A stretch of 64,000 bases of DNA from Gastranaerophilus sp944325835 (lineage in GTDB: Bacteria; Cyanobacteriota; Vampirovibrionia; Gastranaerophilales; Gastranaerophilaceae): positions 1,116,001 to 1,180,000 of the forward strand of contig OZ007029.1 of assembly GCA_963931575.1 (NCBI GenBank), given 5' to 3'. This document shows, one piece after another, positions 24,369 to 33,309 of this stretch (position 1 is its first letter; each line of letters starts with the position of its first letter). Both the position numbers and the translations under genes were made by a program. The notes under the pieces are model-generated. The model was not told the DNA's origin. It was given only the letters and a program-made list of their open reading frames with translations, and searched no databases.

Positions 24369-24480
24369 AAAACCAATTTTACATCAAAACAAATAGGCTG
24401 TTATCTTATTGTTTTCATTTGTAACGATTTTTTTTGTAAATATTTTTGAAGTTATAGCATTTTGTTGTAATTTAAAATTA

Positions 24481-26865
24481 ATGGAATTAAGAAATAGTAC
24501 AAGCACTCTCCTGCAAAACAGGAACATTGTTATGTTTGCAGTCACTTTTGCATTCATTCTCGGGGTAATATCGTTTTACAACGGAATCGAAATACAGCTG
24601 GCAATTACCGTGACAGCAAGCATGATTTTGCTGCTCTATTTCAGACTGGTGCCGGTCAAATTTGCGATACTTGCCGTTGTGATGTTTTACCTCGGATTTT
24701 TCAACTCCTGTTTGCGGATAAAATCTTTTGATGAAGTTTCTCTGCTTGCACCCTCAAAAGTAACGCTGAACGGACAGATTGTAAGCATTCCGGAGATTAC
24801 CGGCTCAACAGGAAAATTTTACCTGCAAACACAAGGCGGTAAAGTTCTTGTAAGGGTTAAAGATAAAGAGAGAAATTTTTCAGACTTAAAAGTCGGTAAT
24901 CACTATGAAATAAAAGGAAATCTCCGCCGTCCGGGGAAAGTCGGGAACCCGTCGCAATTTGACTATGCAAGATATCTTCAAAACCACGGGGCATATTCTG
25001 TGTTATACGCTAATGCTCAGGACTGCACAAAAATCCAATCTAAATTAAGTCCGAAATGGATTTTTCTGCAAAGACTCAATGATTTGAGAGGAAAAATTTT
25101 AAAAACACACAGTCTTTATCTAAAATCACCTAATCTGGAAATTCTTGGCGGTATCGTATTTGGCGATGATGCGGTTTCGCCTCCCGAACATATAAAAGAG
25201 TCATTTATAAATTCCGGTCTTTTGCATATTCTTGCCGCTTCCGGAATGAACGTTGCTTTTATTTATGGTTTCTGGTTTTTCTTTATGAGCAGACTGCGTG
25301 TTTCTTATAGGGTCACGCTGATTTCAGGAATTTTAGTTGTAATTCTTTACACACTTATGACCGGACTCGGCGCGTCAGTAGTCAGAGCCGCACTTATGCT
25401 TACTTTTGTGCTTGCCGGCAAACTTTTTGACCGTGATGCGCACAGTGTGTCGCTTCTTTCGTTTGTTGCGCTTTTAATGCTGCTTTATAATCCGGCATAC
25501 CTGAACGATGTCGGTTTTCAAATGTCATTTCTTGCAACGCTCGGAATTTTAACAACCGGCCAGACAGTTTACCACAAATTTAAAGAAGTGAAACTTCCGG
25601 AAGCGGTTAAGGGAGATGTCAGTATTCCTGTTGTCGCGCAGGCGTGGGTTGCACCGACCCAGATGTTTTATTTCAACACATTTGCACCCTATTCGATTTT
25701 TGCAAATATCGCAATCATTCCGTTTTTGTGCGTGATAAGCTTTGGTGGCTTTATCAGTTCAATCCTTGCAATTTTCTACCCGCTGACAAAACACATCTGC
25801 CACGCAATGGATTTTATAATAAACTTTTTCATCTCAGCGATTGTTAATATCTCAAACTTTTTTGCCGCAATAGAAGGTTCAATAATAACGACCCCGAAAC
25901 CGGATATTTTACAAATACTGTTATACTATTTGCTGCTAGGAGTGATAACGCTTTTGATAAAATTCGGATTAGAGAAAAAGATTTTGCTGACCGGCTGCGT
26001 CATTCTGGGGATTTTCTGTGCAACACTAATTCCTTTGCCAAACCATAACTTTGAAATTCTGGCGTTTGACGTACAAAATGCGGATGCTTTTCTTGTAAAA
26101 ACTCCGAAAAACGACTATTACGTAATTGATACCGGCAAATTTTCATACGGAAGCGCAAACCCGCAGGCTGCAATGACTATCGGCAAATATATGAAAGATA
26201 ACGGCATAAGAAAAATTAAAGGCCTGATTATAACGCATTTTGACAACGATCATGCCGGCGGCGGAGCATATTTTATTGAGAATTTCAGAGTTGAAAAGGT
26301 CTATCTGAACTCAACAAACCATAAAACAGTAACTGCGGCCTCTATTTACAACGCGCTTGATTTAACCGGTACTCCTTTTGAGATTGCGCAAAATAACCGG
26401 ATAATAGAGGATGACGGCCGTTTCCGCATAACTCTTCTGCGCTCCGGTATCAGTGACAACGACAATGAAGATTCAGTCCAAACGCTGATGAGTTACAAGG
26501 ATTTTGACATTCTGTTTACAGGTGATGCCGGCGTGAAAGGGTTTGAGAAAATAAAAGAATTTTTACCGACAGACATTGAAGTCTTAAAAGTCGGACACCA
26601 CGGCGCCAAAAATGTTACAAGTCACGAAATGCTTCAGAAAATAAATCCGCAAATTGCAATAATTTCAACCGGTCAAAACCGATTCGGGCATCCGTCAAAG
26701 CATACACTTGAAAATCTTTCCCGCTATGGTACAAAAGTTTTTAGAACAGACTATGACAACGCGATAAAAATTTCAACCGACGGCAGAAAAATCAACACCT
26801 ACACCTATAACGCAGAAAAACGGAAATTCATAAAAAAAAATGAAACAATAGAAAAAATACCGTAG
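24481..26865 (+). CDS. comEC: DNA uptake channel protein ComEC/Rec2
   Basis: Inner-membrane channel for single-stranded DNA in natural competence. N-terminal helices and an OB-like DUF4131 region (SKVTLNGQIVSIPEITG), the central competence domain (GLLHILAASGMNVAFIYGFW; VVRAALML), and a C-terminal metallo-beta-lactamase-like domain with THFDNDHAGG and KVGHHGAKN. The ~795-residue length is that of three-domain ComEC. The start is taken at the ATG before ELRNSTSTLLQ; ATG-less upstream sequence is less likely coding. With pilD and prepilins here, pilus-based DNA uptake is plausible. Confidence 0.93.
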   Translation: MELRNSTSTLLQNRNIVMFAVTFAFILGVISFYNGIEIQLAITVTASMILLLYFRLVPVKFAILAVVMFYLGFFNSCLRIKSFDEVSLLAPSKVTLNGQIVSIPEITGSTGKFYLQTQGGKVLVRVKDKERNFSDLKVGNHYEIKGNLRRPGKVGNPSQFDYARYLQNHGAYSVLYANAQDCTKIQSKLSPKWIFLQRLNDLRGKILKTHSLYLKSPNLEILGGIVFGDDAVSPPEHIKESFINSGLLHILAASGMNVAFIYGFWFFFMSRLRVSYRVTLISGILVVILYTLMTGLGASVVRAALMLTFVLAGKLFDRDAHSVSLLSFVALLMLLYNPAYLNDVGFQMSFLATLGILTTGQTVYHKFKEVKLPEAVKGDVSIPVVAQAWVAPTQMFYFNTFAPYSIFANIAIIPFLCVISFGGFISSILAIFYPLTKHICHAMDFIINFFISAIVNISNFFAAIEGSIITTPKPDILQILLYYLLLGVITLLIKFGLEKKILLTGCVILGIFCATLIPLPNHNFEILAFDVQNADAFLVKTPKNDYYVIDTGKFSYGSANPQAAMTIGKYMKDNGIRKIKGLIITHFDNDHAGGGAYFIENFRVEKVYLNSTNHKTVTAASIYNALDLTGTPFEIAQNNRIIEDDGRFRITLLRSGISDNDNEDSVQTLMSYKDFDILFTGDAGVKGFEKIKEFLPTDIEVLKVGHHGAKNVTSHEMLQKINPQIAIISTGQNRFGHPSKHTLENLSRYGTKVFRTDYDNAIKISTDGRKINTYTYNAEKRKFIKKNETIEKIP

Positions 26866-26921
26866 TAAGCCTTCAATACACACGACTATCTATTTACTTA
26901 ACACTCTTACTACCAATCGAC

Positions 26922-26956
26922 CTATTGCCTTAATGCCTTATTGACTTATTGCCTTA
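26922..26956. repeat. ATTGCCTTA-type short repeats
   Basis: Three copies of AT(T)GCCTTA within 35 bases, the last overlapping the stop codon of the minus-strand gene. The same word occurs three times at 14584-14658. Confidence 0.6.
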
Positions 26957-27448
26957 GTATTTATACTTACTGATTTCGACAAAATAATTTTCCAGCGCTA
27001 CGTAACCGCGGTAAATTTCGTTTGAAAGATTTACATAATGGTTTGCAGAAAGGAACTTCAATTCTTTAGTCCGGATTTCCAGAATTTCATCAGCATCAGC
27101 ACGAAGCTTGGCATCAGGACTTGCTGACCACTTTTGCAACAGCGCCAGCTCTTCAAACATCTGCTTTACGGTCGTAAATTCCAGGGTATTAAAATCATAT
27201 TTATCAAGAAGCGCCTTTTCAGTCTTTGTAATCCTGCCGCTGACAGCCTGAAATTTAAAAACACGCTTGATAATAACATAGTTATCAGCAAGCTTTTTAT
27301 GTGAAAGCGGGATGTTATTTTTCGCAATCAAAGCTGAAAAAGAACGCGACGTAAATACATCATCTGCGTGCGAAAACGAACTTTTCGACGTCAAATCCAA
27401 CCCTGATTTATTTTCCAAAATTTCATCCATCATAAAAAAATCCCTCAT
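26954..27448 (-). CDS. Hypothetical protein (about 165 aa)
   Basis: Not recognised. A soluble, charged, mainly helical protein (MRDFFMMDEILENKSG... to VEISKYKY) with no signal peptide or clear motif. The internal ATG is preferred, since AAGGA lies seven bases upstream; an ATG pair six codons earlier is possible. It lies between comEC and dnaB on the opposite strand, with short ATTGCCTTA repeats at its 3' end. Confidence 0.6.
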   Translation of the reverse strand: MRDFFMMDEILENKSGLDLTSKSSFSHADDVFTSRSFSALIAKNNIPLSHKKLADNYVIIKRVFKFQAVSGRITKTEKALLDKYDFNTLEFTTVKQMFEELALLQKWSASPDAKLRADADEILEIRTKELKFLSANHYVNLSNEIYRGYVALENYFVEISKYKY

Positions 27449-27574
27449 GCTTTCGTCCTTCATCATAGGACAATATAAAATTTTAGGCTAGTATTTAAGG
27501 CAAATTTTTAACATTTTTTAAAGAAACTTGGAAAAGTAAAATGTTTCCACTAAATTATTATAAGGGGGAAAATC

Positions 27575-28969
27575 ATGGCATTTGTAAAAGATAAAAAAGA
27601 ATTTAATAACGTCAATCCCGACGCGCTTCCGCCGCAGAGCGTTGAGGCGGAAGAAGCGGTTCTGGGGGCAATTTTGAAACAGCCGAACGTTCTCAACAAA
27701 ATCGTTGAGATGCTGCGTCCGGATTCCTTTTACATGCCGGCACACCGCTACATTTATGAGGCAATGAAACACCTTTACGATTCCAACGAAAATATTGATA
27801 TCGTATCGGTTTCGGAAACCCTCAACTACAATTCAAAGCTTGAGAGCGTCGGCGGTCGCGCTTATATCAACGACCTTCTTGCAAACACGGTCACAACCGC
27901 AAACGTAAAATATTACGCAAAAATTATTATGGAAAACGCGATTAAACGCTCACTTATCAGCGCTGGTTCCGAAATCGTCGCAAGCGGCTACGAAAAACAA
28001 ATGACGGTCGATGAAGCCCTCGACAGCGCAGAAAGGTTAATCTTTGACATAGCTTCAAAAAAATCAACCTCGGACCTCGTCCACGTTAAAGATATCGTCC
28101 TTGATACATACCAGAAAATTGAATACAACTATGAACACAAAGGCGAACTCACGGGCGTTGCTACCAAATTCTACGAACTTGACGCAATGACCAACGGACT
28201 TCATAAATCCGATTTAATAATTATCGCGGCCCGCCCTGCAATGGGTAAAACCGCCTTTGCGCTGAACATTGCGCAAAACGTAGCAATTCAGTCAAAAGTT
28301 CCGGTTGCGATATTCTCGCTTGAAATGTCAAAGCAACAGTTAATGCAGCGTATGCTATGCTCGGAAGCCGAAGTTGATACCCAGCGTCTGAAAACAGGCA
28401 ACATGCAAAGCAAAGACTGGGAAAAACTTGCTAATGCAATGAACGAATTTTCACAGGCGCCGATTTACATTGACGACACAAGCGGCTGTACAATTACGGA
28501 TTTACGTGCAAAATGCCGCCGTCTGAAAATGAAAGAAAAAAATCTCGGGCTTATTGTTATCGACTACCTGCAATTAATGGAAGGTTCCGGCAGAGAAGAC
28601 CGTATGCAGCAGATTTCAGCGATTTCGCGCGGTCTGAAAATTCTTGCCCGCGAACTTGATGTTCCTGTAATCGCGCTTTCGCAGCTCTCTCGTGCAGTTG
28701 AAAGCAGAACCGATAAACGCCCTATGCTCTCAGATCTTCGTGAATCCGGCGCAATCGAACAGGACGCAGATATCGTAATGTTTATTTACCGTGACGATTA
28801 TTATAAAAAGGTTGAGGAAGAAGGCGAAGAAGCGGCAGCGAAATCTGCAAACGGCGAATCCGAAATCATTATTGCAAAACACAGAAACGGACCTGTCGGC
28901 AACGTAAAACTCCTCTTCCAGGGCAATATTACAAAATTCAAAAACCCGATTAAAACAGATGTGTTCTAA
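27575..28969 (+). CDS. dnaB: Replicative DNA helicase DnaB
   Basis: Hexameric 5'-3' helicase of the replisome. N-terminal domain from PPQSVEAEEAVLGAIL (residue ~15), RecA-like domain with Walker A ARPAMGKTAFALN (~217) and Walker B GLIVIDYLQLM (~323), and arginine finger region LSQLSRAVESR. No intein interrupts it. 464 residues. A strong AAGGGGG Shine-Dalgarno precedes the ATG. Stands alone as a transcription unit. Confidence 0.97.
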   Translation: MAFVKDKKEFNNVNPDALPPQSVEAEEAVLGAILKQPNVLNKIVEMLRPDSFYMPAHRYIYEAMKHLYDSNENIDIVSVSETLNYNSKLESVGGRAYINDLLANTVTTANVKYYAKIIMENAIKRSLISAGSEIVASGYEKQMTVDEALDSAERLIFDIASKKSTSDLVHVKDIVLDTYQKIEYNYEHKGELTGVATKFYELDAMTNGLHKSDLIIIAARPAMGKTAFALNIAQNVAIQSKVPVAIFSLEMSKQQLMQRMLCSEAEVDTQRLKTGNMQSKDWEKLANAMNEFSQAPIYIDDTSGCTITDLRAKCRRLKMKEKNLGLIVIDYLQLMEGSGREDRMQQISAISRGLKILARELDVPVIALSQLSRAVESRTDKRPMLSDLRESGAIEQDADIVMFIYRDDYYKKVEEEGEEAAAKSANGESEIIIAKHRNGPVGNVKLLFQGNITKFKNPIKTDVF

Positions 28970-28990
28970 CCATTTTGGCAATCAATAATA

Positions 28991-29212
28991 TTATTTTTTC
29001 AGCGGCAGCAGGGTGTTCAAATCAACGTCCAACGCCAGAGCAATCGAAACTATTGAATAAAAAGTTGGATTACCAATCGCATTTTCAATCTGCCAGACAG
29101 TATCCTTTGAAATCTGTGCAAAATCAGCGAGTTCGGCTTGTTTAAGTCCTTTTCGCGCCCGTTCTGCGCGTACATTATTCGCAAATTCTTTATACAATTC
29201 TTCTATGCTCAT
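28991..29212 (-). CDS. Small XRE-family HTH regulator (73 aa)
   Basis: Cro/CI-type helix-turn-helix (RKGLKQAELADFAQISKDTVWQIENAIGN is the HTH region) filling almost the whole 73-residue protein; no effector domain. The start is the ATG before SIEELYKEF, six bases after a perfect TATAAT (leaderless pattern). It diverges from a 61-residue helical protein gene across 82 bases that hold a 12-bp palindrome, its likely operator. The same layout recurs at 60021-60634. Confidence 0.8.
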   Translation of the reverse strand: MSIEELYKEFANNVRAERARKGLKQAELADFAQISKDTVWQIENAIGNPTFYSIVSIALALDVDLNTLLPLKK

Positions 29213-29247
29213 GAGAGTATTATATACTATTGACAACAACTTTAATT

Positions 29248-29259
29248 TGATTATAATCA
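29248..29259. promoter_or_regulatory. Perfect 12-bp palindrome between divergent XRE and small gene
   Basis: TGATTATAATCA, identical on both strands, in the shared promoter region, overlapping a TATAAT-like core for the plus-strand gene. Probable operator of the XRE protein. Confidence 0.45.
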
Positions 29260-29294
29260 TATTGTATAAGCATTTAATCAAACAAGAGGCGTAT

Positions 29295-29480
29295 ATGGAC
29301 GACAAGACTAGAACTGAATTATACAGAAGAGCCAATATGAGATTGGAAGCTACGCTGGACAGCATTAAAGACAATATAGAAACTCTCACTGAAATTCATA
29401 GCAACCTTTATATCATATTTCATCTATTGCACGTTGCCAATCAAGATATTAAAGAAAAAATCTTTACGGAACTTGATTAG
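29295..29480 (+). CDS. Small helical hypothetical protein (61 aa)
   Basis: Not recognised. MDDKTRTELYRRANMR... to EKIFTELD is charged and helical, with a hydrophobic patch NLYIIFHLLHVA near residue 37. AGAGG lies five bases before the ATG. It is divergent from a small XRE regulator, a layout typical of self-regulated gene pairs and some toxin-antitoxin loci, though nothing in the sequence shows a toxin. Confidence 0.55.
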   Translation: MDDKTRTELYRRANMRLEATLDSIKDNIETLTEIHSNLYIIFHLLHVANQDIKEKIFTELD

Positions 29481-29508
29481 TACAGCGTTTTATCATATAA
29501 TTGTAGCC

Positions 29509-30438
29509 ATGAAAAAAGTTTTTTTATTATTAGTGATAGGGTTCATGGTTAGCGGTATTTGCGCTGAGTCCGCGCATGCCGGAATTATTTCAACGTGGAA
29601 AGAAAACGCCGCGGTCAGAAAAGAACTCAAAAATACAGAAAAAGAAATTAAAGCCTGCTTTGAATTACAAATAAAATATTCTAATGAACATAACTGGGAT
29701 AAGCTAAAAGAGTTTTATGCGGACAAATACAGAAATTCCGATGCGTTTGACAAAAATACAACATTCAAAATCATCAAAGAAAATTACGAAACTTATCCGG
29801 ATTTAAAAATGGCGCTTCAAATCAATATGCTGGACGTTAACGGCGATTTTGCAACGGTTGACGTTTATGAGTATGCTGAAGCACATGACATTAAACGTGA
29901 TGATCTGGAAGATTTAACCGGCGATTTGGAAGCGTTTGCGCACACTATATATTTCCTTGAAAAAATAGACGGCAAGTGGCTTATCACGGCGGAGCAGGCT
30001 ATTGAAGAAAATAATTCCATAATCTTCGGGGAAGCAAAATATCTTGATTTGAAACTAACAGCCCCGATGATTGTAGGTGCAGGTGAAAGCTATTCTTCAA
30101 CGCTTTCTATAAACAATCTTCCGCGGCAGGCGCTTGTTATGGGCGCGATTACGCAATCACCGGCAGTTTTCCCGCTAAAAGAGGATGAGGAAAGCTACAG
30201 GGTTCTTGAAGATGTTGAACTGGAGAGAATTTTTACCGCAAATAAGGACAATATTAACGAATACAATATAGCTTCAATCGGAATAACCCGCGGGCAGCCT
30301 ATTCCGGACGGAGCTGTAAAATTATATATGAGCGGGCTGGCGTTTATGATGACAAGGGTCAACGTAATTCCGGAGAACAAATTCTTCCGGCCGGCTGACA
30401 ACGATGATGACGACGGGGAAAATGATGATAAAGACTAA
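29509..30438 (+). CDS. Secreted NTF2-like domain protein
   Basis: Exported protein of unknown role. Signal peptide MKKVFLLLVIGFMVSGICAESAHA, then an NTF2/SnoaL-like region (EIKACFELQIKYSNEHNWDK ... YEYAEAHD ... KIDGKWLITAEQ, about residues 42-165) and a C-terminal part with no known match, ending in an Asp-rich tail. The start is the ATG of the signal peptide, with TATAAT seven bases upstream. lspA overlaps the 3' end, so it heads the operon with lspA, rluD and a small membrane protein. Confidence 0.75.
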   Translation: MKKVFLLLVIGFMVSGICAESAHAGIISTWKENAAVRKELKNTEKEIKACFELQIKYSNEHNWDKLKEFYADKYRNSDAFDKNTTFKIIKENYETYPDLKMALQINMLDVNGDFATVDVYEYAEAHDIKRDDLEDLTGDLEAFAHTIYFLEKIDGKWLITAEQAIEENNSIIFGEAKYLDLKLTAPMIVGAGESYSSTLSINNLPRQALVMGAITQSPAVFPLKEDEESYRVLEDVELERIFTANKDNINEYNIASIGITRGQPIPDGAVKLYMSGLAFMMTRVNVIPENKFFRPADNDDDDGENDDKD

Positions 30439-30892
30439 CACAACAAAAATTATATACTTCATAACCTGTTTTGTGTTTTTTATCATTGTTGATTTGTACC
30501 TTTCAAACCTGCTGGTAAGGGCAATGGCGCACGGGCTGCATTTTAATACGCCTGTTTTAAAGCTGCATTATCTTGAAAACACGGGCGCGGCGTTTAATAT
30601 TTTGCGTGACGCAAGAGAAGTCCTTATTATTTTCTCGGCAAGCGCGATTACTCTGCTTTTTGTTTATGTAATTAACAATTTGCAAAAACTCTCTACAATG
30701 TCGCTTTTCTGGATTGCGCTTCTGTGTGCGGGAACTTTCGGTAATATGCACGAAAGAATAGCTATCGGCTGCGTTAGAGATTTCTTTGAGCTGACTTTTG
30801 TTAATTTTCCGGTATTTAATATTTCGGATATTATGATTAATATCAGCGTTATCGCACTTGTGATAATAATTTTATTCAAAAAGGTCAAGTAA
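30422..30892 (+). CDS. lspA: Lipoprotein signal peptidase LspA
   Basis: Inner-membrane aspartic peptidase that removes prolipoprotein signal peptides. Four hydrophobic helices. Conserved NTGAAFNIL near residue 53, catalytic Asp in CVRDFF and second catalytic Asp in FPVFNISD. The usual GNxxDR motif reads GNMHER, a conservative Asp-to-Glu change. Overlaps the upstream gene; several ATGs compete (30404, 30422, 30425) and I chose one close behind GGGG. It supports a lipoprotein-bearing envelope. Confidence 0.88.
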   Translation: MMIKTNTTKIIYFITCFVFFIIVDLYLSNLLVRAMAHGLHFNTPVLKLHYLENTGAAFNILRDAREVLIIFSASAITLLFVYVINNLQKLSTMSLFWIALLCAGTFGNMHERIAIGCVRDFFELTFVNFPVFNISDIMINISVIALVIIILFKKVK

Positions 30893-30893
30893 A

Positions 30894-31805
30894 ATGTTTA
30901 CTGTCACAGTTGATGAAAACAATGAAGGCAAACGGCTTGATACGTTTCTGGCAGAAGTATCCGAAAATCTTTCGCGCTCAAAAATTCAATCGTTGATAAA
31001 ATCCGGCGCGGTTAAAATTAACGGCGGAGAGAAAAAATCCTCTTATATTCTTCGGGAAAACGACAAAATTGAAATGACGCTTCCGGAAACCGAAGAAATA
31101 AAAATTGAGCCGGAAAACATTCCGCTTGAGATTGTTTATGAAGATGAAAACATGCTTGTTGTCAACAAACCTTCCGGAATGCTTACGCACCCGACGACGC
31201 AGGAGCGCAGCGGAACGCTTGTCAATGCGCTTTTATATAAGTACGGCAGCAACTTATCAGACATAAACGGTGAATTTCGCCGCGGAATTTTGCACCGGCT
31301 TGACCGCAACACGTCAGGGCTTTTAATGATAGCGAAAAACAATGCCGCGCACGAATTTCTGGCAGAACAAATTAAAAACCACACAATAACAAAAAAATAC
31401 CGTGCAATAGTGAACGGCAACTACAAAGAGGATTATGAAGAAATAAATCTTCCAATCGGCAGGCACCCGAAAGTTACGCACAAAATGGCGGTTGTGCCGG
31501 ACGGGAAAGAAAGCCGGACAATTGTCAGAGTTCTTGAACGGTTTAAAGACGCGACATATCTGGAATTAACACTTATTACAGGCCGAACCCACCAGATAAG
31601 GGTTCATCTTTCGCACAAAAAACATCCGGTCTACAACGACACGCTATACGGCGGTACGGGTAAAGCCTCCACCGAAGAACAGGTCTTGCAATCCTATTAT
31701 CTTAAGTTTACAAAGCCGTTTTCTAATGAGATAATAGAACTTGAGATTCAGCCGGATGAAAAATTTACAAAAGTTTTAAACTATTTGAAAAACAGGGGTA
31801 AATAA
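30894..31805 (+). CDS. rluD: 23S rRNA pseudouridine synthase, RluD/RluA family
   Basis: Isomerises uridines in 23S rRNA. N-terminal S4 domain (KRLDTFLAEVSENLSRSKIQ), then the RluA catalytic domain with HRLDRNTSGLLMIAK, whose second Asp is catalytic, and GRTHQIRVHLSH. 303 residues fit RluD with S4. Starts one base after the lspA stop and is followed by a small membrane protein gene 12 bases on. Confidence 0.92.
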   Translation: MFTVTVDENNEGKRLDTFLAEVSENLSRSKIQSLIKSGAVKINGGEKKSSYILRENDKIEMTLPETEEIKIEPENIPLEIVYEDENMLVVNKPSGMLTHPTTQERSGTLVNALLYKYGSNLSDINGEFRRGILHRLDRNTSGLLMIAKNNAAHEFLAEQIKNHTITKKYRAIVNGNYKEDYEEINLPIGRHPKVTHKMAVVPDGKESRTIVRVLERFKDATYLELTLITGRTHQIRVHLSHKKHPVYNDTLYGGTGKASTEEQVLQSYYLKFTKPFSNEIIELEIQPDEKFTKVLNYLKNRGK

Positions 31806-31817
31806 GAGGGTAAATCT

Positions 31818-32126
31818 ATGAAAATATTTTTAACATTAATACAAATTTTAGCAGCAGCGCTCGTAATTTTCTGGGGCTGGTACTACTACCAGAACGGAAC
31901 CGCAAACATCGTATACGGGGCGGCAGAATGCTTTACCGGCGTAATCTGGGGGATTGCACTTGTCGCGAATAATCTAAAAAGTCAGGCAGGTAAAATTTCA
32001 GCAATCGAGCGCAAGCAGGAAAAAGACTCTATAAGTTCAACCGAAAGTCAGGCAAAAGTAAAAGTTCTGGAAGCCAAAATCCAAACACTTGAAAAAGCGC
32101 TTGAAAACGCTCTAAAGGGTAAGTAA
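31818..32126 (+). CDS. Small membrane protein with C-terminal coiled coil
   Basis: Not recognised. Of its 102 residues, two hydrophobic segments (FLTLIQILAAALVIFWGWYY and VIWGIALVANNL) lie in the first half; the second half is a Lys/Glu/Gln heptad-like coiled coil (KVKVLEAKIQTLEKALENAL). Last gene of the NTF2-lspA-rluD operon; its 3' end overlaps the convergent cca gene by 15 bases. Confidence 0.65.
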   Translation: MKIFLTLIQILAAALVIFWGWYYYQNGTANIVYGAAECFTGVIWGIALVANNLKSQAGKISAIERKQEKDSISSTESQAKVKVLEAKIQTLEKALENALKGK

Positions 32127-33197
32127 AAATCTTATTTCGTCGTCACGCGTCATATCCGGATGCTGCAACTTTTTCCTCAAAACCGCGTCAAAAATTTCCG
32201 CGTATTGTTTTGACGGCTTAATTCCAAGCGCCAATAAATCTTCACCAGTTATAGAAATTTTTATATCTTTTAGCGTTGCAACATATCTGGAAACCGGAGC
32301 TTTATCCACCCAGACACCATACATTGCAACGGTTTCCGGAGCAACGGAGGAGAAAGCTTTATAAATTTCAAAATCATTTTCAAATTTTTGCCCGCGAAGT
32401 TCCATAAAATCTTTTAAAATCCGCTGTTCTATTTTGGTTAATTCCAAAATTGATAAATCTAAAACACCAACGTATACTATCCACGGGTTTCGTACACCGA
32501 CAATATTGACAATTTCCGGAACATTCACCGCTGGACGCACAATGCCGCGCGGGGAAACAAGTTTATAAATTCCTTCGTCGTAAAAACGCTCAAAAGCCTC
32601 CTGCGAATTCAAATTAAAGGTTTCCATAAGTTCTTTTTTGATACGTTTATAACACATGTCATAGTTGATATTTTGCAGATATTCTTCCTGAAGTTTGCGC
32701 GTATGTTCTTCAAGTTTAAAGCCGAAACGCACAGAAAATTTTAACGCACGGATTATTCTTGTCGGATCGTCAATAAAGCTTCTATCATGCAGAACCCTGA
32801 GCACACCGGCTTTTAAGTCCGCAAGTCCACCGGTATAATCAACAATTTCACCCGTCATAACAGATTTTGCAAGAGCATTCACCGTAAAATCACGGCGCAA
32901 AACATCTTCTTTCAGCGGGCATCCTATTTTATTCACAACCGGAAGATGCCCCGGACGCGGATAAGTTTCACTTCTGGTAGACGCAAAATCAATTTCTTCT
33001 GCGCCAATTTTCACCCTGACCGTACCAAAATCCGGATTAACCCTCACGACTTTCCCAAAACCGGAGCAGTGCTCAATAGCATTGCCTTCATAAACAATAT
33101 CCACATCAAAACTCGCCCGCCCGAGAAGTTCATCCCGAACCACTCCGCCGATATAAAAAAGTTTTCCCGAATTGTCTACAATATTAAGCTTTTTCAT
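32112..33197 (-). CDS. cca: CCA tRNA nucleotidyltransferase / poly(A) polymerase family
   Basis: Adds or repairs the 3' CCA of tRNAs, or adds A tails. Class II nucleotidyltransferase core: FYIGGVVRDELLGR, catalytic DVDIV, RRDFTVNALA, the template motif DDPTRIIRALKFSVRFG. 361 residues with no HD phosphohydrolase domain. The split into CC- or A-adding cannot be made by eye. TATAAT lies six bases before the ATG with no Shine-Dalgarno. tRNA-Val in this window already encodes its CCA. Confidence 0.88.
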   Translation of the reverse strand: MKKLNIVDNSGKLFYIGGVVRDELLGRASFDVDIVYEGNAIEHCSGFGKVVRVNPDFGTVRVKIGAEEIDFASTRSETYPRPGHLPVVNKIGCPLKEDVLRRDFTVNALAKSVMTGEIVDYTGGLADLKAGVLRVLHDRSFIDDPTRIIRALKFSVRFGFKLEEHTRKLQEEYLQNINYDMCYKRIKKELMETFNLNSQEAFERFYDEGIYKLVSPRGIVRPAVNVPEIVNIVGVRNPWIVYVGVLDLSILELTKIEQRILKDFMELRGQKFENDFEIYKAFSSVAPETVAMYGVWVDKAPVSRYVATLKDIKISITGEDLLALGIKPSKQYAEIFDAVLRKKLQHPDMTRDDEIRFLLTL

Positions 33198-33309
33198 AGA
33201 ATTATTATACCATTAAAAGTTGTAATTTAAAAGTTGCGTTTTAACAGTGTTTGTAATACATTTAAGTTATAAGATACGCAATTAGCTCAAAGAAGGAGGA
33301 AGCTAGTTT

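Noticed and set aside
22935..24480. Chromosome origin next to dnaA
   Set aside because: The 112 bases before dnaA have no cluster of TTATNCACA boxes. A single near-match at 54791 (TTATCCACT) is isolated.
28991..29480. Toxin-antitoxin module
   Set aside because: The layout fits, but the 61-residue product shows no toxin family motif; described as an XRE/small-gene pair only.
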